64,000 bases of DNA from positions 14,199,672 through 14,263,671 of the forward strand of contig JABBOT010000004.1 in assembly GCA_016165875.1 (NCBI GenBank). Direction: 5' to 3'. Made by a program: the position numbers and the translations under genes. Under the pieces are notes generated by a model. That model was not told the DNA's origin. It did not search any database and was given only the letters and a program-made list of their open reading frames with translations. Positions within the stretch are counted from its first letter, which is position 1. Every line of letters starts with the position of its first letter. Positions 25,479-37,950 of the stretch are shown here, one piece after another. Source of the DNA: Acanthopleura granulata. Taxonomy: Eukaryota > Mollusca > Polyplacophora > Chitonida > Chitonidae.

Positions 25479-26824
25479 TAAGTAGCAGAATCAGATTTCA
25501 TTTCAATAACTGTGCGTTTCACGTAGATGTACGTTAGGCGTTGTTGACGGGGTTTTTCATGACAGTCTAGGTGATGTTTTGAGAGTACGATAATTATTCA
25601 TATAATTCGGTTCTCATAAAGATATAAAACAAATTATTGATACTGTTGCTTATTTCTTGCAGACACTTTTTCAGGCGGAAACTACGATGCTGTGCGACAC
25701 TTCAAAATGAAAACAAACCACACACAACTGTCTGCTCTCTATATCCCTCAATATGACGGAGAGGCCAAACTATTTACATCAGCCACATAATTTCCTGCCG
25801 TTCTGTTGACAATGACGATGTATCTTTCAGGTAAACGATTCGCTTTGGATTCCGTGGGAGATCACTTTATTATTTATCTAGTGTAAAACACTCGCATACG
25901 GTACTCCTGAACTGGATTTACAGACATGTCCCTGCGTGTCTTGCTACGTCTTTGTTGGCTTTTTTACCTGATAATTCATTAGATATCTTAGACTGTTATA
26001 GCAAATATTCATCAGCGTACAGATCATATTAAAGGAAACAATGAAATTGACGTTCTTTGCCAAGAAATCCGTACGCATAATATAGGCTTGAAAATTGTTG
26101 TTTACGTGTTGTTTCCACGGTTTTCTTAGATACATGCACTTACATTTACAACACTCCCCGAGTTTTTTGTCACACATGGTTGGACTCTCACGAACCTCGA
26201 ACCCTCTATTAATTACAAAAATCTATATATAAGTAAACTGCATCAAACTGCCTAACATATGGGTTACCGCTACATGGTTCATACACCACAAAAGGCATTT
26301 CAGTAACTTGGCAAAGGTATCCTACCTGATATAGGACCACTAGGCCGTATGAGGTAAGACCTTATTGTAAACATATATAGTTTTAGGAACTTGGTAGCAA
26401 GCTGCCAAAAACTTATTCTTACATACCTCCAAAACTATTAATATTAAAAGCAAATGTGAGCCATACCTGTTCAAAGTGCACGAACATGTATGTCTGGCTT
26501 CCAGGTCATCAGCGCGAGAGCTATTACGCTACTGAAACAGGAGATCTAGGTTGTACTGTTAGAACGTCTGCTTTCCAAACAGTCGCGACATTTTTCCAGA
26601 ATAAAAGATTAAGTTTATATAATTAACAAATATAACGTAAATCCCCATGTTCAAATCACCTAAAATATCACACAGATTCTAAAATCCGATTTTTCATACA
26701 GGCCAATATACCAGGCCTACTTAATTTAAGGTAAGGCTGGCGATTCTGTGTATATCAGGCGTTGAAACAGACCGTAATCCATCATTCAAGCATTATTCGA
26801 GTCAATAATCGTAACCTAGGGGTC

Positions 26825-26905
26825 GAAACCTACATTTGTATAATAGCTGTCAACCAAAATGGGCGTTTTTGACCAGTTTTCAGAACAAAGTTCAATACAA
26901 ACCAA
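26825..26905 (+). repeat. Short dispersed repeat family C fragment
   Basis: 'GTCGAAACCTACATTTGTAT', then 'AGCTGTCAACCAAAATGGGC' and 'GACCAGTTTTCAG' align with 28,115-28,235 in the same order and strand. Confidence 0.6.
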
Positions 26906-27389
26906 CAAAGTGCTACTGAACACAATGGAGATGGGGCCCCTACGGCGTAGCCCAGGATTGAATGGAATAAAACACAATGCACAAGAGATACTGGAAAGGC
27001 AGTCCATATTTACTTAGGCGAGAACTGTACTCGCTGGAAAATTGAAAAAATACTTAGTGTGGAGCTGTTTGATGGAATATCCTGGACATGCTGGTTTTTC
27101 CAGTAATAACGTATGATCTTGATTGGAATCGCCGCACAATGCACGAAATATAACAATTGCTACAAGGATAGATCGGTACATGCGGTGTGCAGGACCTTTG
27201 CTATCCATGCTAAGGATAAATTAAAACTATCATTCTTCGTCAAAACGCTCTGCGTGACTGGAAACTATTGTGGATCCTTGTGTAAATATACAAACAGCAC
27301 TTGGACAGTTTGTAGTTAGCTATAAATCCACAAACAAGATGGCTAATTATACTTTCCCAAGGTGCTAGGTGGCGTGTCAGTTGTGACTT

Positions 27390-27560
27390 CAGCTACATTT
27401 ACATGAACAGTTAGAATAATATCCTAGATAAGGTAAGGGAGAAGAGGCCGGATTTCACAGGTTTAAGTGTGATCACTTGCCAGCTATGTGCATGTTTCTC
27501 ACTGTGGTCCCTGCTCTAGTTTTACTCTCCTTACAGTTGCTATATGTTGCTAATGATGCA
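27390..27560 (+). repeat. Dispersed repeat family A, copy 6 (partial)
   Basis: 'ATTTACATGAACAGTTAGAA', 'CCTAGATAAGGTAAGG', 'GAGGCCGGATTTCACAGGT', 'GTGATCACTTGCCAGCTATG' and 'CTGCTCTAGTTTTACTCTCC' follow the family order. The 5' third is absent. Confidence 0.7.
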
Positions 27561-28114
27561 GTTCGATGAAACATGATACATCCCATAATGTTAACACCTG
27601 TATGCAGACTCTGTTCTTAGATTCTGTTATCAGTTGAGCAATGATGTATTTCAAGAGGTATGGGCAAACCGTGCGATCATCCAAAGAAATTACCTCTGTT
27701 CTAATCTCTCTTCCCTAGCTGATTCCGTAAATGTTTGGGTCAAGTTGGGGTTGGTCAAAATGGTGTTGTTTGTGTGAAAATAATCTTTTATTTTCTTGGA
27801 AATTTGAACCACCATTAAATTGAGCGAGGCGTGTTTTTGTCTTGAAAGAGTTCACTTGGTAAGGTCAAGATTTTGCCTTTCCTCGCCGATGCATTTCCGA
27901 AATACATTACACTTTTCCGTTTCCCTTCTCACGTTCACATGAGTCAACAGAAGGCGCTTCATTTTTCTCCGCATTTGAAAAGGTTACTTCTGGGAATTTT
28001 CTAATGTATTGGAAACGCTGCCTGTTTTTGAAGACAAGACATACCAAATTGGTATCGAAATAAAAGGCGAACGTTTCCTTTTGATGTTGATTCCAGTGTG
28101 TTTGCCCCAATGGG

Positions 28115-28235
28115 CGTACCTGGACCTCGAAACCCACATTTGCTTATCAGCTGTCAACCAAAATAATCCTTCTGGGTCAATAACTGCAAGACCAGTTTCC
28201 AAACGCAACCCCCCCCCCCAAAAACAAACCAGCAA
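28115..28235 (+). repeat. Short dispersed repeat family C fragment
   Basis: 'CTCGAAACCCACATTTGCTT', 'CAGCTGTCAACCAAAATAAT' and 'AAGACCAGTTTCC' match 26,825-26,905. Ends near a C-run at about 28,210-28,220. Confidence 0.6.
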
Positions 28236-29611
28236 TGACCTAAGAAAGTATATAAAATTAAACAATAGGGCGGAGTCATGCAAAGAGATGCAGGTAACCC
28301 TTTTCACTGATGACGAAAGACGTATTGAATGCGAAAAGGCGCATTGATTGAATGTAAGTTAATGAATAAAATCAGCCCTTTGTAGCTATGGTAGACGCTT
28401 TGCAAACACGGTTTACCAGATGGACACCTTCGCAATAATGTAGCGAGGAATTCTTCTTTAACACAGAGGGATTTGGAGCTGAAGCAGACTCCAGTTTTCT
28501 GACGGTGTCTCGTTGAACTGTAGTTGATATTCTCGTTTTCAGTACACTTTCACCGATGTCTTCCCCTTCCGCTGTCCTCTCACCAATGGGATCGCTGTGA
28601 CTTCAAGCTAAGCCCACGTTAACTTCCTCTAGTCTTGTATTGCTTAAAAGACAAAAGGTTGTTCACTACTGCTCTTATTCACTACTTACTCGCTGTTTTA
28701 GACTATGTCTGCTAATTTGGCGAAGGTCTAGGGGTCGCGTATTGGCCACGGAAGTAGACTGGGAATGTGATCTCAGCAAACTGCTGTTTGTAAATTAGTA
28801 GTAAAGATATAGAGCTCTGTTTTGCATAGTTTTAAGTAAAAAAAGTGACAAACTTTTCTTCGGAAAGGATGGATTTGAACAAGATTGCCTAAGTGACGGA
28901 GTGGTTTAAATCTAACCAAGTCTTGACTAAACACGTAGCTAGACTGGATGCAGTTTTTGTTCTTTCGGTATAATAAATACAAATGTAGCAGTTTACATTT
29001 AATGATTGGAAGGTGTGAACCGTCTTAAATTAACCATCATTAACCACACCCACGTGGAGGGATGCTCATCTGCCTCGACTTCAGGCATTCACATGAAGCA
29101 ATCTGGCACTTTGTTTCGGAACTATTTGTTCTCAAATCCACACACTTCGCTGGCGGTGATGGAAGACTACCCCCCCTCCCCCACCCTCCTTCAATTTCTA
29201 ACCATCAACCACTGGATAACTAGAAAAAACCTGCAGATTCAAATTTAGCCTGCTTAACGCCACATTTGATACGGGGGCCTGGAACAAAGAATTTCTTCGA
29301 CTTCACGGAGACAACATCCAACGCGAGAAGTTCCACCCAGTATCCAAACAAGGCTTTGTTCAAAATTATAGAACAGAAGTAGGCAGACAACATGTGTCTC
29401 TACAATGGACTAAGACTCTCTTGTCTGCAATTGATACCCGCTATTCCTTGGAGAATAATGTAGGTATCCGTTTCTTTATGATCTCGGCTCAAACTGGTGA
29501 GAATGCCTCTTCCTGTTCATGGGGCTTTCTGAATAGAAGTCAAATCTCCACCGACTATGAAGTTGAGAACTTCATGATAAAGGCACATGAAGTCATCTGA
29601 CAGGACTGAAA

Positions 29612-29702
29612 GATTTATTTATTTATTTGATTGGTGTTCGCCGTACTCAAGAATGTTTCACCTATACGACAGCGATCACATTTTGGTGGGAGGAAATCCC
29701 CA
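29612..29702 (-). repeat. Truncated SINE, minus strand
   Basis: TTTA-repeat tail, then 'GATTGGTGTTCGCCGTACTC', 'AAGAATGTTTCACCTATACG' and 'TTTTGGTGGGAGGAAA': the reverse complement of the SINE 3' end. Head and middle are missing. Confidence 0.85.
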
Positions 29703-32700
29703 ATAAATACAATAAAGAGGTTTTCCTAAACTCTAAATAAGCCATTTGCTTCTGGCACCAAAGCGCATGAATCGTTTTATGCCTTCGAAATATTAATGGG
29801 AGACCATCGATTCGGGATGATATGGATTTATCCTCATAGGAACATCTGATATGACGAACGACTCTCTCCCAAGGACAGCAAATCACTGGCTGAAAGATGG
29901 AGCTTAGTGTGTTCGTAGATAACCCACCACAGTAACATCTCACCAAGTATTTTCAGATGCTCTGTGAGTGTCACGAGAATACCAGCGAGCTCCATGTATT
30001 CCCACTAGTTATAGTAATTTGGATCTTCTTTGAACAGGGCATCTAACTGTGACGACGGCTCTTGAATTTGAGGTGTTTCAAGGGCTTTTACGATATGTTA
30101 TGGAAACACACTGATGTCTTCGATGAAGCCAGTGACCTTTGGAAAACAGATGTAATGTTTCTTCCCTCGATCCCTTTCACGTCTGGCGTCATTTCTCCAT
30201 CCATTCAATTACGGATTGCTTTCCACGTAATTTTACAGAAAACTTTGTTTGATAGCTGGAGGCTTATAAGAGCTCAGTAGTAGAATTTTGTGGCAAGATT
30301 CCAGCTTCAATGCAGATTTATCTGACACCACTGGACGATCGCCATGCCAAGTTAAATCTAACATGCAAGCCAACATCATTACATTTATTGGTGTATAACA
30401 ACAGATTGGTCCATATCAGTTCTTTGGTTCTGCAGTACAAAGGTTGGTCTCCTAGATCCAGTATAACCAAATGCCTCTGGCTACGACGCTTGCGATTTCA
30501 CAAAAAAGATTCAGGACTGTTATCACTGTATTGTTGCCCTCAGCATGTAGCATGAAGAATCTGCATCATGCCTGTATCCAAGGTGGTAGAGAAGATCCAC
30601 CTGTCTACAACTACGGCGTGGTTAATCTTAAATTTGATCCCATTTTTCAACATCAATAATTCCATTGATAACTTCTTAGGGCCTTTGACTCCAGGCGAGG
30701 CAGTTTTGGGATTTAGGATGAGTCAGGAGTTCTATCTGTGAATCCCTGAACCATGGGAATCGTCTTAGAGAATTCCCAAACGTGTATACTGGTGATTTAA
30801 GCTGCCGAAAGTCACATTGTAGTGTGAAAAGTATTGCCCAGTACATCTACTTGGTCAGATGAGGCCAAAACACGGAACTATCATGCAACTATCTGTGGCC
30901 ACATTCCTCGTATTTTGGAGAATGTTAATGCGAACAATTGTGTCAATTTATCATTTCTATTCTATCTAAAATATCTCTTCATAGCCAGTGCTTTTCAAAA
31001 TTATATTCGTTTCCTCTATTGTCTAAAAAAACAATTTATATATTCATCAGATTGTTGCAGAGGAAAACAAACATTGTCGAAAAGAGGATTAAATAGAACT
31101 TTTGACCGCCATTTTGTTTTTTTTGATTTTTGATACTTTTAATATTAGACTAACGTCCAACCTGGTGATATTATATATGACCCATAGAACATCTCTGGCT
31201 ACCTAGATTGTCTGAAACAGAGAGATACCATCAAACGACAAAAAAAGGCCGTGTTGGCTTGCTGACCACAACTAGGAGAGGGACTGTAGATACAAAAATA
31301 CAAAATACAACAGTTTCACGCGCACGTAATAAAGACTGAATAAACTGTACTTTGTCAACTTGTGACTTGAAAATGACAGCGTTATTACATTCATGAAAGC
31401 ATGCATATACATACGGGTTGAAATAATTTTACACTATAGCATTTGGTATATGTACATGCGTTTTAAAACTACCCATAAATGCAAAATTATCACCTCGACC
31501 TTTAGATAATTAATGGAATAAAGTACTAGCATAAAGCAGGAACAAATCAATATCTCAATGACGTTCAGTTTCGGCTTTAAATACGACAATACAGAAAGTC
31601 TTGCATTTGGAATTCAGTGGTAAAAACTATGGCCCCTACACGCCTATAGTCAATTCAAACCACTGGAATTAACTCAACGAAATATGACGCAAAAAACAAA
31701 ATAATGTTTTGATATACGTAAAGTTTAATCAAATTCTCAACACCTCAATCTTCTGGCCTTCATCAAACCGCACACTGTATGCAAAGTTATGGAGATGTAT
31801 TCGAATAAGCCATTGCACGCCTTGCTGTGTGCCAGCGCAACTGACATGTGATCGCCACCGACAACGGAAAATTCTACATAAACGCGTTGCCACCGTATTT
31901 TATATGGCTATTAAGCATGTGCGTTTAGTTTGTAACTATTGGCTTGAGTTGGTAAAAGTTTACTGGGCCCACAGCTTATACCTGCCTGACCCATATCATG
32001 CATATCCCATGCAGTGTAGGCCAGATATTTACTATGCCTCATCAGCATTTATAGCATAATTCCGGTCGTATGTCTATAATCCTATAATTTTTATCATCAG
32101 TGTCGTGTTAGTTTTCAGTTAGAGGAAAATATATATAATTTATGCTATTAATCATAATCATTATATTGTGATAGTAAAGATCTATAATGTAGAATTACTA
32201 TATATTACAGTGTCCAGTCACATATTTTTTTTAATAATTATCTAAATATTTATTACCTACTGTAATATTTCAATTCCTAACAAAAATTTCTGCTCTAGAT
32301 CAGTAAGGGCAATACCTCTGTAACATAGGTACCTGTACCTAGGCCTATGTCGTTTGGAAAATGTGAAAGATTTTGTTAACTCGTCAAAATGAAATAAAGA
32401 ATTACTGATTTATTCAGTTAGTGAGGTAGGCCTGTCCACAAGTAGCTTCAGTTGTCACGATCGTCAAGCAAACATGAAAGTATGTGGATAAACTTTAAGA
32501 TCGATTCTTCGTGTGCTTCCACATTCCAAGATAAGAGCATTTTACGAATTTTAAAAGTCACGTTTAAATTACAATTCAGCTCGGTTAGCCAATATTTATT
32601 GGCACAGTCCGAGAAAAATAATTATCTGTATCCCTTTACAAAAGGTAAGCTAAGCAAAACACCTGAAACTGCAAAAATGGTCGGACATGGTCTGCATATG

Positions 32701-32847
32701 TGCTACAACATAGTCAACGTGGGTTTGTTTATGTCCTACGCGCGTATGGCAGAATTGACTGAGTGCTATTGATACTGATTATATATGATCTTATTACACA
32801 TGTTATAATTGCTATATATATAATAGCATACAGGCGATTCTGCCATA
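29703..32847. other. Non-coding stretch, nothing recognised
   Basis: Several 60-116 codon frames occur but none has a recognisable domain or consistent splice context. AT-rich sequence from 32,060 to 32,300. Confidence 0.4.
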
Positions 32848-33090
32848 TGATTCTGCCGCCATCAATCCTGGGTCGAGTCATACCAAAGGCTGTAAAAATG
32901 GTACTTGTTGGTGCTTCCTTTGGCGCAAGGAATCTTAACTGGGGTCAGCTTTACGAAGAGAGTGTCAAAGGTAACCATATACGTATCTCTATAGCACGTG
33001 TCGTCATGGCACCTACGTTTGACATAACTCATACAATGTTTAGAAAACGGGTCCCAGATTGGTCCGGTGCCAGTATAATATGACTGATTG
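32848..33090 (+). repeat. Possible second SINE-like repeat
   Basis: 'ATCAATCCTGGGTCGAGTCA' (B-box-like GGGTCGAGTC), 'GGCTGTAAAAATGGTACTTG', 'GCTTCCTTTGGCGCAAGG' and, near the end, 'GATTGGTCCGGTGCCAGTAT'. These resemble, from memory, a molluscan interspersed repeat of the type 'ggttgtaaaaatggtacctg ... ggcccggtgtcagtataatg'. Only one copy is present here, so the call rests on that recollection. Confidence 0.4.
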
Positions 33091-35585
33091 AAAAATTGTT
33101 AAGTAGAGCATAAGAAACTGTATGGCATTATTGTATGTTTGCTAATTAAGCAGGGCATCTGCTTCAGTTGTTCAAGGTAAAGTTCGGTAAACACCCATAT
33201 ATGGTAATGACAAAATGTCAGGGCCTCACTTCGCGGTGTTCTGTCCGACACAAAAATGTTGATCCCTGGTGAGTCGTCTTATTCTACAAATTTCATTACA
33301 TTTCAGTGAAGAGGGTATACCGTCGGTGCAGCACATTCTAACTTCTGGTTACTTTTAGAATGAAGTAACCCCTGTATGTGCAGGACTGTTGTCAGCGATA
33401 AGGTTTATGCTATGCTATGGAGCTATGCGCCATTGGTGGAGATGTATACAGTTATGCCTGTGATAATTTACACATGCAGGAATATGTCTCTATTCCCTTC
33501 GCGTTAAGGCTCAGTGCTGGGCGATGCAAGGTGAAGTGGTTTCTAAATTACTGATTCTTATAATATGCAACAAGAAAGCATTTTCATTCGACGTGATAGA
33601 TTACAGTTAACATAACGAGGTTATACCGATAACAACTTCTGTTCATTTTGAAGCGATACTAATACCGTTTACAAGCATAATACTGTAACCGTAACGTCCC
33701 TTCAAAATAAACCGAAGTTGCTATCCATATAACATCGTTAAGATATCAAACTCATTTCTAAATGCCTATCAAAGATGTGGGATGACAGGTATTTGATATT
33801 TTAGTCCACTAAATATAATCTGTCGTGCTTTCTAGAAATAGAGTAATGCGAGCACCCTAAAGCGCATGTGAAAGATGGATATTGCACGTGATGTGTAGCT
33901 CACCCTTTTCTGCTGTAATTTTTCATGCTATCTACACACAATATAAGTTAGTTGGAGAACAACCATGCTATATCCTGAGGGAACATTTCATCGCTTTTAA
34001 CAATCATTTGGGGGAAACCCAAATCTTAAAAAAAGAAGCCTTAAGTTAACTCTGTTTCACGGAGTTGTAACTTTTGTCTTCAGAAATGTTCATTTTTCGA
34101 TCACATTGTCTGTATCGGAAGATAGACTTTCGAATTTCATTACAAGCTTGAAGGTAAAAAATATAAACTTGTTTGGATAAGAATTTCAGGTGTTAAATAC
34201 AGACCTATAGTGTACATGTGAATGACAGGTTACTGTGACTGACACCGTGAATTGATTCAACCTTCTTCATACAGATTTTGTACAAACAGGCATATTATTG
34301 TAATGGTACCATATAGACAGGTTAATGATCGCATTCCTATAAAGGGCAGTCTGTATCTGATGTGTATATATATTTTGTAAGTGATGTGGCTATACAATAT
34401 TGCATGAGGTTAATTTAGTTCTGTTTGACTTTGATTTAGCGACATATAGCGAAAACAAAAGAACGCAAAATGAAGAAAATAAGAAATTTTACATTTCACC
34501 CGAATACATGACCCCAGTAGCGGATGTTTTAACGTTGGAGATGATCTTTTTTTCATATTTTCGCAATTTCGCATTGCTTCAACAAGTGAAACTAAGAAAA
34601 CAGGAAATGTCAAAAATCAGCCACCATACATACATATGTCCAACCTCTGTATTTAAAGACCCTATAAGTGTGCTTTATCTCAGGTATAAGATTGCTGTTC
34701 AGACATGCGCGGATGTTGATTTGGAACCTCTCACGTTATAATAAGTCTAGAGTAAAGGAAGAGTTGCGTAATAAGCCATATAGCGATGATCTCTTAGTAT
34801 AATGTCATTGATATTTATATACTTAAAACGTATGACTGAACCTGCAACCACAAATTCTGCGATCCTTCTATAACACAAGCTATTCACTTGAGTTAACCTG
34901 TTGAATATAATTATACAACAAATAGATATGATGCTATAGGTTTATGATCTAGATGTACATGTAGCATGAAGGATCCGAAGTATAAATATATGCCTGATGT
35001 GTTTTTCTTTTTTATAAGGTAAAAATATATGCAGGGGAAAACCAATGTTGAAACACCATAAGCAAGGGAACGACTATCGGTGAAACCCAGAAATTATCGA
35101 CCAGCCGTACCTATCGAGCTGTGTATGAAGAATATATATAAGGCCTGACTTTTTACCATAAAGATTCTCACAAGAACATATTCTGAGAGCCGACATTGGC
35201 GCGATTATAGTCCTCCGGGCGTCATGTCCAGGTAGGTAAAACGACTTTATATAATAACCCTTAACTGGGTACAGTTTAAGATGGTTGCCCATTGGTCGCT
35301 GATTAGATTAGCAATGGTTCATTTGACAATATAATTAGTAATGAGCATGTAATTAGAAATTTTACGAAAAAATTACATGGCGTGTTGTTGTTGGGGTTTT
35401 TTTTCACGTGAATTAGCACACTTACTACCTTATACAATGGACTGTATTCGATGCGAGGGCAAAGTGCACGCAGCTAACCCGCACGCTGAGCGATCTAACT
35501 CAGATGTCCATGTTTTTTTTTTCTTCATCTTTGTACTTGCAGGCTCTAAGATCGAACAACACTCTAATCCACTTCATGAATCAGC
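33091..35585. other. Non-coding stretch, nothing recognised
   Basis: A 113-codon frame at 34,400-34,741 has no recognisable domain. No repeats shared with the rest of the window were noticed. Confidence 0.4.
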
Positions 35586-35854
35586 GGGGCCTCCGTGGCT
35601 CAGTCGGTTAGCACGCTTAGCACAATGACCCGAAGCCTCCCACCAATGCGGTCGCTGTGAGTTCAATACCAGCTCATGCTGGCTTCCTCTCCGGCCGTAC
35701 GTGGGAGGGTCTGCCAGTAACCTGCGGATGGTCGTGGGTATCCCCTGTTCTCTGCCCTGTTTCCTCCCACCATAATGCTGGCCGCCGTCGTATAAGTGAA
35801 ATATTCCTGAGTACTAAAGTACTGAACAAAACATCAATTAAATCAAATCAAATC
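35586..35854 (+). repeat. Full-length tRNA-derived SINE
   Basis: The most complete copy. The tRNA-like head carries an A-box-like TGGCTCAGTCGG near 35,596 and a B-box-like GAGTTCAATACC ending at 35,670. The body includes 'GCTGGCTTCCTCTCCGGCCG', 'CAGTAACCTGCGGATGGTCG' and 'CACCATAATGCTGGCCGCCG', with an A-rich AATCAAATC tail. The internal pol III promoter layout identifies it as a SINE, which would depend on a partner LINE for mobility; no LINE is in the window. Confidence 0.93.
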
Positions 35855-37950
35855 ATGAATCAGTACTTCTGTGCCATCTGTATCTGTCGACATGTTAAAC
35901 CCTGTTCCATGATGATTTGTCAATAGTGAAAATCCGTCACGATTTTCTCCCCGGACCTGAGAAATGGGCCCACAAGCCTGACACGAATTCTGCTCCGGTG
36001 TATGTTGACCCTTGTACGTTTTACTGTTATATCCATTTTCCACGAAATCGGACCAGAATTCGTTACGATACCGGACCGTTTACAGTTCCTTTCCATATGT
36101 GACGGCAAGGTTCTTGAACACCGCAAAACCATGAAATGAAATGCAAGCGTTGGCTTTTATGGTTTGTCCTTTAAATGTGAACAAATGATGGACAGAGCAA
36201 AAAGGGAGCGATTAGCTGCCAATATATATAAAAAACACATCTGCTGAGCAAACATTACTATTTTCTGTTCTATATAGCGTACATATCAATACCAGACTTA
36301 CGTTACAGTTAGCATACATGAACTGTAAAGTCACACGAGAACATGTATTACAAAAACATTAACTGTAATAATTGCCTGTGTTGTTATCAGCAATCAAAGT
36401 TTACTTTAATTACACATACCGGTACCATCACTATACTCGTACTTTGCCACTATCATTTTACATGAACTGTAACATGTTTTGTCAACGATATATCGTAGAA
36501 CAAGTTCAAACACGTACCGACAACATCAATCTGTTTCACATACACGCATGTACATGGATACAGGTGCTCCAATACAGAAAACCCCTGGTGAACGAAACAA
36601 CTAAAAATACTCAAAAAATTAAATACAAGATATAGCATCAGGTGAAAAGTATGAAATGTCCAATAATACGCAACATGCAACTTGTCCTTACCTTGCTGTA
36701 TGCATACAATCAACTAACACAACAATGGCAAACATCTGCTTAAATAACCAAAATGGTTAATTACCGGAAAAAGAGACTTTGGCCTAGAACGACAATTTCG
36801 GAATTGCCATGTGATGGGCACCCACGGCCGACATCTAAAAAACTTCACGAACTAATTTCACTTTGTTTCAAATTCTTATATGACAAGTACATCTCCACTT
36901 TACCAACTACTTATTATGGAAAGACAACAATGACACAGCTGCTAGCTTCAGGGATAAGCAAACAAACATTGATCTTGTGTGGTGCGGGGCCTCATGCAAC
37001 AGCATTGGCAAAACAACGTCAACTTCCCCACCAAAAAGGTGAACCAAACATCAACACAGCTCCCAAAAGGTCTCTCTGCCGTTGTATATGTGACATAGCA
37101 GGGACCTCAAAGTGCACTATAATTCCGAGGCTGCTATAAAATTATCCATCACACATAGCTGTTGTTATACGCGTATACATTTACATTTACCAATCAGTTG
37201 ACGCAACCATTCTGTATGTTTCCAGGATTGAAATAAATATGAATAAAATAAAAAAACAACTAATAATACCATAGTTATTTTGGAAGATGGGTAAATGCAG
37301 ACTTACACGGCTACTAACGTTTCTCTCTGCCATTCTTAGTAACTATGTAAATAAACTTTTTAATTCTAATATTTACTAGGGCCATGTTCTATATTAGAGA
37401 AACTGGAAACACCCGATGTCGTGTCACATATGGTTAAAACACGATTAAGGTTTTCATACGTTCACGGGTCCTAGAAATAACTCGCTCCCGATTTGTTAAA
37501 ACTGATAACATGGCAGCGCGTTCAATTTTGTCCGTATGTGCCCTTTTGTTTACTCTGAACTGCGATATTTCGATAATGCGACATCACGAAAAGGTGTATA
37601 CTTTACTGTGCTTTTTTAACTTTATGTGGAATAATTTCTAGATGCTTACAGATTTAGTCAGTCATCTTTTCTTGTGAGCTAAAGTGGGCCAGTCTTAGAC
37701 ATGTAAACAGCATTGTGCAAAGGATAAAGGAGATACACTATAAAATGCGGTAGTGTCAGTTACTTAGCGAAATCTAGGCCTTTATTCACGGCACTCCGGC
37801 TGCCTCCATCCATAAATCTGGCCGCTTTCAAAGTACAACAGTAAACACAATTCGAATGAATAAATAATATTGATACTGCCTTTGCACGCGTTTAGGTTCA
37901 CATATATTTATGGAAGCCCTCCTTTGTGACAAAGAAAGAATTTCAGAATT
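35855..37950. other. Region upstream of the BTB gene
   Basis: No earlier exon of the BTB gene was identified. A 128-codon ATG-initiated frame at 36,753-37,139 has no recognisable domain. No clear TATA box is positioned before 37,951, so the promoter and any 5' non-coding exon remain unplaced. Confidence 0.4.

Larger units (their letters stand above)
25479..29611. other. Mostly unannotated, with short repeat fragments
   Basis: Holds two family C fragments and one family A copy (listed). A 127-codon stop-free stretch at about 29,220-29,600 behind a possible splice acceptor is discussed as a finding but not called as a gene. Otherwise nothing was recognised. Confidence 0.4.

Noticed and set aside
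34400..34741. A 113-codon frame with a kinase-like DFDLA string.
   Set aside because: A single short match without the other kinase motifs; no upstream or downstream exons found.
35586..35670. A tRNA gene suggested by A- and B-box-like sequences.
   Set aside because: The tRNA-like part is fused to a 180-bp body and tail shared by many copies, so it is a SINE head rather than a tRNA gene.
36753..37139. A 128-codon ATG-initiated frame upstream of the BTB gene.
   Set aside because: No recognisable domain; no splice link to the BTB exon; length compatible with chance at this base composition.
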